Source: an uncultured Clostridium sp.
GTDB taxonomy: Bacteria > Bacillota > Clostridia > TANB77 > CAG-508
DNA length: 5,914 nucleotides
Direction: 5' to 3'
Assembly: GCA_947426875.1 (NCBI GenBank)
Contig: CANEFU010000077.1
Location: 1 to 5,914, forward strand
In this document: positions 1 to 4,807 of the stretch, piece by piece
Numbering within the stretch: the first letter of the stretch is position 1
Layout: each line of letters begins with the position of its first letter
Translations under genes and position numbers: made by a program
The notes under the pieces: model-generated
What the model was told of the DNA's origin: nothing
Databases searched by the model: none
Seen by the model: only the letters and a program-made list of their open reading frames with translations

Positions 1-657
1 ATTTGTGATGATTCTACTTGTTGTCAAGCCTGGGTTTCCAAAGAAACTAGGTTGGCAAGATGGGAAGAAAGCAAAAGGGAAAGTAATTGGCAAAAAATAG
101 AACAATGTGTTAATGAGACAAAAGGGAAAATTGTTACTTATAACAATGAACCAATTAATGCTTTTTTTCATAGCAACAGTGGAGGAACAACTGAGCTTCC
201 AGTAAACGTTTGGGGAGGAAGTGGTTTGCCTTATTTGCAAGTAGTAGAAACAGCAGGAGAAGAAGGATACAATCAATATGCTTCTGAAGTAGAACTTTCA
301 AAAGAAGAACTTATTGCAAAATTAAAATCTAAATATGAAGATATTCAAATCAATTTTGAAAATATAGAAGATATTAAAATATTAGAATATACAGATGGCA
401 AACGTGTAAAGACAGTTAAATTCGGAAATCATGAAATTTCAGGCGTGGAAGTAAGAAGCATTTTGGGTTTAAAATCAACTAATTTTGAAATAATAAAAGA
501 AGCAGATAAAATAAAATTTATAGTGAAAGGCTATGGACATGGTGTAGGAATGAGTCAAACAGGAGCTAATACGATGGCAAAACAAGGAAAGAATTTTGAA
601 GAAATTATTAACCATTTTTATGTAGGAGTGGAAATAAAAGAAATAAATTCCTTATAA
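1..657 (+). CDS. spoIID: Stage II sporulation protein D (SpoIID), 5' end outside window
   Basis: This is the C-terminal 218 residues of SpoIID. The frame is open to base 1, so the TTG at 52 is not the start. SpoIID is a membrane-anchored lytic transglycosylase of the mother cell that cuts glycan strands during forespore engulfment, working with SpoIIP and SpoIIM. Visible family motifs, numbered from base 1, are a Cys-rich segment at residues 2-8 (CDDSTCC), the HSNSGG motif at 57-62, and the C-terminal GYGHGVGMSQ motif at 177-186 followed by GA, MA, G and a final HFYVG segment. The catalytic Glu, membrane anchor and promoter lie upstream of the window. In the Cys-rich segment the family usually has His before the last Cys; here it is Cys. 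The stop is followed after 60 bases by a SpoIIQ-type gene, the same order as in C. difficile. The family call is secure; the functional statements come from family knowledge. Confidence 0.93.
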   Translation: MCDDSTCCQAWVSKETRLARWEESKRESNWQKIEQCVNETKGKIVTYNNEPINAFFHSNSGGTTELPVNVWGGSGLPYLQVVETAGEEGYNQYASEVELSKEELIAKLKSKYEDIQINFENIEDIKILEYTDGKRVKTVKFGNHEISGVEVRSILGLKSTNFEIIKEADKIKFIVKGYGHGVGMSQTGANTMAKQGKNFEEIINHFYVGVEIKEINSL

Positions 658-659
658 AT

Positions 660-688
660 GTATATTCTTCTAAAAATAGGAAATACTT
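660..688 (+). promoter_or_regulatory. Putative sigma-F (forespore) promoter for the spoIIQ-like gene
   Basis: GTATA at 660-664 (-35) is followed 14 bases later by GGAAATACTT at 679-688, which fits every position of the B. subtilis sigma-F -10 consensus GGNRANANTW. The spacer is one base shorter than the usual 15. The motif begins two bases after the spoIID stop and would start transcription a few bases before the AAGGAGG at 706. B. subtilis spoIIQ is transcribed by sigma-F, so location and biology agree. No start site has been measured here. Confidence 0.55.
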
Positions 689-705
689 GTATTAACAAAC
701 TATTT

Positions 706-712
706 AAGGAGG
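706..712 (+). promoter_or_regulatory. Ribosome binding site of the spoIIQ-like gene
   Basis: AAGGAGG lies five bases before ATG 718. It decides the start: the in-frame ATG at 658, directly after the spoIID stop, has no such site and would put twenty extra codons ahead of the basic N-terminus. Confidence 0.85.
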
Positions 713-717
713 ATAAT

Positions 718-1536
718 ATGAGAAGAGAGAATAGAAGAAAGAATTTACAAGGAAAAACATCAACAGATAAGATTATTTTATATGCAGGAATAGGAGTGGC
801 TATTTTAGCTGTTATTGTATTTGCATTATTCATGTATAGTAAAAGTTTAAGTGATGATGTGAAAAATAGCACAATGAGCTTAGAAAAAATGGCAAACATA
901 ACAAATAGTAATACACAAAACACAGAAAGTGCTAGTACAGAGATGGGAAAATCAGTAGAAGAAGCAGCAAATGAATTAAACACGACCAATTCTAACAATA
1001 CAACCAATCAAACTAATACAGCAAATGTTACCAATTCTATAAAAATTAATACAACCAATACGAACAAAGCAAAGAATACTGCTAATGTAACTACAAATGC
1101 TAAAGCTAGTAAACAAGAAAGTAAAAAAGAATTAACTTTTGCAAAACCAGTTGAAGGTGAAATGATGAGAGAATATGCAAAAGATAATTTGATTTATTCC
1201 GAAACATTAAAAGAATGGACAACTCATATGGGAATCGATATAAAAGCAGATAAAACAACAGTAGTAAAGGCGGCTGAAGCAGGAACGGTAAAATCCATTA
1301 AAAATGACCCTAGATATGGTTTAACAATTGTCATTGAGCACGAAGATAATTTTCAAACAGTATATGCTAATTTATTGACATCGGAATTTGTTGTAGAAGG
1401 CGAAAAAGTAGAAAAAGGACAGTCTATTGGTACAGTTGGAAATACAGCTGTGTTTGAGATTGCAGATGAAGCACATCTTCATTTTGAGATTTTAAAGGAA
1501 TCTCTACCAGTTGACCCAAGCATTTATCTAAAATAA
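718..1536 (+). CDS. spoIIQ: SpoIIQ-like M23 (LytM) domain protein, membrane anchored
   Basis: This 272-residue protein is a forespore partner of SpoIIIAH in the engulfment channel, judged by domain layout and by lying next to spoIID as in C. difficile. It has a basic cytoplasmic N-terminus (1-18), one membrane segment (about 19-40), an Asn/Thr-rich low-complexity linker (about 88-127) and a C-terminal M23/LytM domain (about 140-272). The metal-site motifs are intact: H170-x3-D174 and H253-L-H255. The LytM catalytic His normally found in a YxHL motif is replaced by Asn (Y216, N218, L219), so zinc binding is likely but endopeptidase activity is doubtful. B. subtilis SpoIIQ is also a degenerate LytM protein, though altered at a different position. 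The start at 718 is chosen for its AAGGAGG site. The stop codon lies inside the left arm of a strong hairpin. A different M23 sporulation or cell-wall protein remains possible. Confidence 0.82.
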   Translation: MRRENRRKNLQGKTSTDKIILYAGIGVAILAVIVFALFMYSKSLSDDVKNSTMSLEKMANITNSNTQNTESASTEMGKSVEEAANELNTTNSNNTTNQTNTANVTNSIKINTTNTNKAKNTANVTTNAKASKQESKKELTFAKPVEGEMMREYAKDNLIYSETLKEWTTHMGIDIKADKTTVVKAAEAGTVKSIKNDPRYGLTIVIEHEDNFQTVYANLLTSEFVVEGEKVEKGQSIGTVGNTAVFEIADEAHLHFEILKESLPVDPSIYLK

Positions 1537-1567
1537 GGATTTGGGGGCCGTCCCCAAATCCTTATTT
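1531..1567 (+). terminator. Perfect 16-bp hairpin overlapping the spoIIQ stop codon
   Basis: The arms 1531-1546 and 1552-1567 are perfect inverse complements around a five-base loop (GCCGT). The arm tops are GGGG/CCCC and the bases AAAT/ATTT. The stop codon (1534-1536) lies in the left arm. It probably acts as a transcription terminator, in both directions because it is symmetric, but no long T run follows; only the TTATTTGTATT stretch is T-rich. It could instead be a dispersed palindromic repeat, since it shares CGTCCCCAA with the element at 2421-2517. Confidence 0.6.
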
Positions 1568-1578
1568 GTATTCTAAAA

Positions 1579-1611
1579 CCTCTGGCTATGCCAGAGGAAA
1601 TTTATTATTTT
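1579..1611 (+). terminator. Second hairpin with AT-rich tail, likely terminator
   Basis: CCTCTGGC (1579-1586) and GCCAGAGG (1590-1597) pair perfectly around the loop TAT. The stem is followed by AAATTTATTATTTT (1598-1611). A GC-rich stem plus T-rich tail fits a rho-independent terminator, though the tail is interrupted by A's. With the preceding hairpin it would insulate lexA from the sporulation genes. Confidence 0.5.
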
Positions 1612-1641
1612 AAAAATGTCAAAAATATGTTTGACATTTTT
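1612..1641 (+). promoter_or_regulatory. Inverted-repeat operator with degenerate SOS (LexA) box
   Basis: Perfect 12-bp arms (1612-1623 and 1630-1641) flank six bases. At exactly the same centre (between 1626 and 1627) sits CAAAAATATGTTTG at 1620-1633, which matches 11 of 14 positions of the B. subtilis DinR/LexA box CGAACRNRYGTTYC. The repeat covers the lexA -35 hexamer, a position suited to repression. LexA normally represses its own gene. The mismatches include the usually strict C of the left GAAC half-site, so the identity of the binding protein is inferred. Confidence 0.5.
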
Positions 1642-1659
1642 TTGTTTGTATGATATGAT
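1631..1659 (+). promoter_or_regulatory. Housekeeping sigma-A promoter of lexA
   Basis: TTGACA at 1631-1636 is a perfect -35. After exactly 17 bases comes TATGAT at 1654-1659, one base from the TATAAT consensus. Transcription would start near 1666, giving a leader of about 24 bases before the lexA ATG. Confidence 0.8.
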
Positions 1660-1677
1660 GGGAAAAAATAAGAAAAT

Positions 1678-1681
1678 GGAG
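1678..1681 (+). promoter_or_regulatory. Ribosome binding site selecting the lexA start
   Basis: GGAG is eight bases before ATG 1690. The alternative starts GTG 1681 and ATG 1684 overlap or abut this site, so they are too close for it to serve them. ATG 1690 is therefore preferred, although the difference is only two or three residues. Confidence 0.6.
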
Positions 1682-1689
1682 TGATGGAA

Positions 1690-2340
1690 ATGCCAAGAAA
1701 AAAGCCAGAATTAAATAAAAGAGAAAAAGCCATACTAAAATTCATTGAAAAACAAATCATGACACAAGGATATCCACCATCAGTAAGAGAAATAGGAAAA
1801 GCAGTGGGATTAAGCTCAACAGCAACTGTACACGGATATTTAGCTAAATTAGATGAAAAAGGATATATTAAAAAGCAAGATAAAAAAGGAAGGACACTAA
1901 GACTATTAAAAGGAGGTTCAGGAGAAGTAAAGAAAACTTCAAGCAAAGACTTCTATACACAAAAAGAATTAGTCGAAGTTCCAATCATAGGAAGAATTAC
2001 AGCAGGAGAGCCGATATTAGCAGTAGAAAATGTAACAGATACTTTTCCAATACCAGTAGATTTTGTAGGAAATTCTGAAAGTTTTATGCTTACAGTAAGA
2101 GGAGAAAGCATGATAGAAGCAGGAATATTAGATGGTGACTATATATTAATAAAAAGACAAAATACAGCCAACAATGGAGAAATCGTGGTAGCCTTAATAG
2201 GAGAGGAAGCAACGGTAAAAACTTTCTATAAAGAAAAAGACCATATTAGATTACAACCAGAAAATTCTACTATGGACCCAATCATAGTACCAACCTGCGA
2301 AATCTTAGGAAAAGTTGCTGGTGTATTTAGAAAAATGTAG
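1690..2340 (+). CDS. lexA: LexA repressor (SOS response transcriptional repressor)
   Basis: This 216-residue protein is the repressor of the DNA-damage regulon. RecA filaments stimulate it to cut itself. The N-terminal winged-helix domain (about 1-72) carries the family stretch GYPPSVREIG (27-36) and recognition-helix region TATVHGYLAKLDEKG (44-58). A linker leads to the S24 peptidase domain (about 95-216). The cleavage site is Ala105-Gly106 in ITAGEPI, the nucleophile is Ser140 in RGESM and the general base is Lys177 in ATVKTF. The spacings Ala-Ser (35) and Ser-Lys (37) equal those of E. coli LexA (84, 119, 156), so self-cleavage should be intact. It has its own consensus promoter with an overlapping palindrome and no co-transcribed SOS gene in the window. 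No clear terminator follows the stop, so some read-through toward the ABC genes is possible. Confidence 0.97.
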   Translation: MPRKKPELNKREKAILKFIEKQIMTQGYPPSVREIGKAVGLSSTATVHGYLAKLDEKGYIKKQDKKGRTLRLLKGGSGEVKKTSSKDFYTQKELVEVPIIGRITAGEPILAVENVTDTFPIPVDFVGNSESFMLTVRGESMIEAGILDGDYILIKRQNTANNGEIVVALIGEEATVKTFYKEKDHIRLQPENSTMDPIIVPTCEILGKVAGVFRKM

Positions 2341-2375
2341 ACAAAATAATTTACAGAAAATTCACATATATAACA

Positions 2376-2404
2376 TTGACAAGAAACACTGTGTCACATA
2401 TAAT
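2376..2404 (+). promoter_or_regulatory. Consensus sigma-A promoter of the ABC exporter genes
   Basis: TTGACA (2376-2381) and TATAAT (2399-2404) are separated by exactly 17 bases, matching the consensus at all twelve positions. Transcription would start near 2411, leaving a leader of about 120 bases that contains the whole palindromic element at 2421-2517. So strong a promoter on an exporter operon suggests control by a repressor or by the leader. Confidence 0.85.
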
Positions 2405-2415
2405 GATGCAGTGTT
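2385..2415 (+). promoter_or_regulatory. Possible operator around the -10 of the ABC promoter
   Basis: AACACTG (2385-2391) and CAGTGTT (2409-2415) form a 7-bp inverted repeat enclosing the -10 and the likely start site. A second, shorter one, TGACA (2377-2381) with TGTCA (2392-2396), lies in the -35/spacer region. Multidrug exporter promoters are often repressed from such sites by MarR- or TetR-type proteins, but no such regulator gene is in the window. Short repeats like these can arise by chance. Confidence 0.3.
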
Positions 2416-2420
2416 ATTTG

Positions 2421-2517
2421 TGTCTTATAGGGATGTTTCTTTAAAATATGGGATAAGTAAATAAATGTGTCCCCAATTGCACAAAAATGTGCAAAAAGAA
2501 ACGTCCCCAATAGGACA
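2421..2517. repeat. Palindromic intergenic element in the ABC operon leader
   Basis: The outer arms 2421-2442 and 2495-2517 pair over 21 positions (8 bp, a 1x2 internal loop, then 13 bp, with two G-U pairs in RNA). Inside lies a second hairpin, TTGCACA (2477-2483) with TGTGCAA (2488-2494), that abuts the right arm. GTCCCCAA occurs twice as a direct repeat (2469-2476 and 2503-2510). The left half is more degenerate than the right. The layout resembles a small dispersed palindromic or MITE-like element; no transposase is encoded. It ends five bases before the AAGGAG of the first ABC gene, so folding could affect translation or transcription. Confidence 0.6.
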
Positions 2518-2521
2518 AAGG

Positions 2522-2527
2522 AAGGAG
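2522..2527 (+). promoter_or_regulatory. Ribosome binding site of the first ABC subunit
   Basis: AAGGAG is five bases before ATG 2533. The longer in-frame reading from GTG 2467 would start inside the palindromic element and add 22 polar residues ahead of the expected N-terminus, so it is not the start. Confidence 0.85.
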
Positions 2528-2532
2528 AAAAT

Positions 2533-4806
2533 ATGCTAAAAGTATTAAGAAATTTAAAAAAGTCATTTTGGTCAGTGGTAGTTATAGTTATATTACTATG
2601 TATCCAAGCATCAACAGACCTAGCACTGCCAGATTATACATCCAAAATAGTCAATATTGGAATTCAAGCAGGAGGAATTGAAACAGCAATACCAGATATT
2701 ATTTCAAAAGAAGATATGGATATGCTTCTTATCTTTACAGATAATGAAAAGGATAAGCAGATTTTAGATAATTATATATTAGTTGGAAGTAAACCAACGG
2801 AACATCAAAAGAAAATATTAGACAAATATCTTGGAAAAAATATTGATGTGGAAACAGATACTATCTATGTTTTGAAGGAAATCGAAGAGGAGCAACAAGA
2901 TATACTATCGAAAGAGATAGCAGGACCTTTAATGGAAATGGCAATGGTTCAGAATGAGGAATCTGCTAATCAAATAAAAGAGCAAATAACGAAAAATATG
3001 CCAGAGACACAAAAACAATATATACAATCACAAAGTTTGATAGAAATCATAAAAAGTATGCCAGAAGAGCAAAGAAATCAGATGTTGAAAGAGTTTACAA
3101 GCAAAATAGATGAAATGCAAGATTCTATTAAAGAGCAAGCAGCTATTAGTAGTGTTAAAGAGATTTATAAGAAGTTAGGAGTTGATACCGATAAGCTTCA
3201 AAATAACTATATCTTAATGGCAGGACTTCAAATGTTAGGAATTGCTTCTATTACTATGATATCAGCAATATCCATCATGTTATTATCTTCTAGAGTGGCA
3301 GCTAAATTAGGTAAAACATTACGTGATAAAGTATTTGAACAAGTAATTCGTTTTTCCAACAAAGAGCTATCAGAATTTTCAACAGCCTCTTTAATTACAC
3401 GTAGTACCAATGATATTCAGCAGATACAACAATTGATTACGATGTTATTTAGAGTAGTTGTTTATGCACCCATTATTGGGATAGGAGGTTTTATAAAAGT
3501 ACTAACCAACAGTGATAATCAAATGGCTTGGATTATAGGAGTTGCTATTTTAGCTGTTCTATTTATTGTGGGAACTTTGTTTATGATTGTTATGCCAAAA
3601 TTCAAAAGGTTGCAAGACTTAACCGATAAATTAAATCAAGTAGCAAGAGAAATATTAACAGGACTATCCGTTATCAGAGCTTTCCACAAAGAGAAAAAAG
3701 AAGAAGCAAGATTTGAAGAAGCAAATGAAGATTTAATGAAGACGAATATTTTTGTCAATAGAGCCATGTCTATGATGATGCCATTACTTATGTTTGTTAT
3801 GAATTCTATCATGATTTTAATTGTATGGGTAGGAGGTCATAATGTAGAGCAGGGAATTATGCAGGTTGGTGATATGATGGCATTTATTCAATATACCATG
3901 CAAATAGTTATGGCGTTTTTAATGATTTCTATGATTTCTATTATGCTACCTAGAGCAGCTGTATCAGCAAGACGTATTAATGAAGTTATAGAAACGGAAG
4001 TTAGTATAAAAGATAAAAAGGAAATCAAAAAATTTGACAGTGCTAAAAAAGGATTAGTAGAATTTAAAAATGTATCTTTTCGTTATCCTGATGCCGATAC
4101 AGAAATATTATCAGATATCAATTTTACAGCAAAGCCAGGTGAAACGACAGCTATTATCGGAAGTACAGGAAGTGGTAAATCAACGGTTGTTAATTTATTA
4201 CCAAGATTTTATGATGTTACTGGTGGAGAGCTTTTTATTGATGGTGTTAATATAAAAGATGTTTCACAAAAAGCTTTACGAGATATTATAGGATTTGTTC
4301 CACAAAAAGGAATTTTGTTTTCTGGAACGATTGAATCAAATATAAAATATGCAGACGAAACGATGTCAGATGAGAGAATGAAAGAAGCAGCAGAAATTGC
4401 TCAAGCAACAGAATTTATTGAAGATAAGGATAAAAAATACAAAGAGCCAATTAGTCAAGGAGGAAGCAATGTTTCCGGAGGACAAAAACAACGTTTATCG
4501 ATTGCAAGAGCTATTGCAAAAGACCCAGAAATATTTGTATTTGATGATAGTTTTTCTGCATTAGATTTTAAAACAGATAGTAAATTAAGAGAAGCTTTGG
4601 CTGATAAAACCAAAAATAAAACAGTTATCATTGTAGCACAAAGAATCAGTACGATTATGAATGCAGAAAAAATCATTGTCTTAGAAGAAGGAAAAGTAGT
4701 TGGTATAGGTACACATGAAGAATTAATGAAAGATAATGAAACTTATAGACAAATTGCGTTATCACAATTGTCGGAAGAAGAATTAGGAAAGAAAGGAGGT
4801 AATTAA
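2533..4806 (+). CDS. ABC exporter subunit (permease-ATPase fusion) with degenerate ATP site and large TM1-TM2 insert
   Basis: This 757-residue half-transporter of the multidrug-exporter type (MdlB/TM287 group) sits in the cytoplasmic membrane. Six membrane segments are visible: about 12-32, 224-253, 300-322, 332-355, 410-436 and 445-472. Residues about 43-223 form a hydrophilic, mostly helical, charged insert between TM1 and TM2, predicted to be outside the cell; it explains the length over the usual 580 or so. The ATPase domain (about 505-750) has A-loop Tyr518, Walker A GSTGSGKST (543-551), Q-loop Gln591, signature VSGGQ (647-651), Walker B ending FDD (670-672) and D-loop SALD (675-678). 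Asp672 replaces the catalytic Glu and Gln703 replaces the switch His, the pattern of the degenerate-site subunit of heterodimeric exporters. The partner starts one base after the stop. Drug, lipid or peptide export are all possible; the substrate cannot be read from the sequence. Confidence 0.93.
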   Translation: MLKVLRNLKKSFWSVVVIVILLCIQASTDLALPDYTSKIVNIGIQAGGIETAIPDIISKEDMDMLLIFTDNEKDKQILDNYILVGSKPTEHQKKILDKYLGKNIDVETDTIYVLKEIEEEQQDILSKEIAGPLMEMAMVQNEESANQIKEQITKNMPETQKQYIQSQSLIEIIKSMPEEQRNQMLKEFTSKIDEMQDSIKEQAAISSVKEIYKKLGVDTDKLQNNYILMAGLQMLGIASITMISAISIMLLSSRVAAKLGKTLRDKVFEQVIRFSNKELSEFSTASLITRSTNDIQQIQQLITMLFRVVVYAPIIGIGGFIKVLTNSDNQMAWIIGVAILAVLFIVGTLFMIVMPKFKRLQDLTDKLNQVAREILTGLSVIRAFHKEKKEEARFEEANEDLMKTNIFVNRAMSMMMPLLMFVMNSIMILIVWVGGHNVEQGIMQVGDMMAFIQYTMQIVMAFLMISMISIMLPRAAVSARRINEVIETEVSIKDKKEIKKFDSAKKGLVEFKNVSFRYPDADTEILSDINFTAKPGETTAIIGSTGSGKSTVVNLLPRFYDVTGGELFIDGVNIKDVSQKALRDIIGFVPQKGILFSGTIESNIKYADETMSDERMKEAAEIAQATEFIEDKDKKYKEPISQGGSNVSGGQKQRLSIARAIAKDPEIFVFDDSFSALDFKTDSKLREALADKTKNKTVIIVAQRISTIMNAEKIIVLEEGKVVGIGTHEELMKDNETYRQIALSQLSEEELGKKGGN
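4792..4800 (+). promoter_or_regulatory. Ribosome binding site of the second ABC subunit
   Basis: AAAGGAGGT lies inside the last codons of the first ABC gene (its Lys-Gly-Gly-Asn end), with AGGAGG eight bases before ATG 4808. A near-perfect Shine-Dalgarno site and one-base intergenic gap suggest coupled, roughly balanced synthesis of the two halves. Confidence 0.85.
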
Positions 4807-4807
4807 T

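Noticed and set aside
658..717. Upstream in-frame ATG at 658 as the start of the SpoIIQ-like protein
   Set aside because: It lies directly after the spoIID stop with no ribosome binding site, the added residues look unlike the family, and the AAGGAGG before 718 plus the sigma-F motif favour the later start.
618..1007. Minus-strand open frame opposite the spoIID end and the SpoIIQ-like linker
   Set aside because: It is antisense to two well-supported genes, and its hydrophobic product reflects the low-complexity Asn/Thr codons of the linker; no ribosome binding site or family resemblance is visible.
1605..1946. Minus-strand open frame covering the lexA promoter and 5' end
   Set aside because: It is a shadow of lexA; its product shows no recognisable domain and it would cover the clear lexA promoter.
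2341..2375. Terminator after lexA
   Set aside because: No stable stem followed by a T run is visible; the AACACTG/CAGTGTT pair further on has a 17-base loop and no T tract, so it is listed as a possible operator.
2465..2539. Short open frame of 24 codons from ATG 2465, or a 22-residue N-terminal extension of the ABC subunit from GTG 2467
   Set aside because: Both readings run through the palindromic element, have no convincing ribosome binding site, and are better explained as chance frames in a repeat. A regulatory upstream frame overlapping ATG 2533 cannot be fully excluded.
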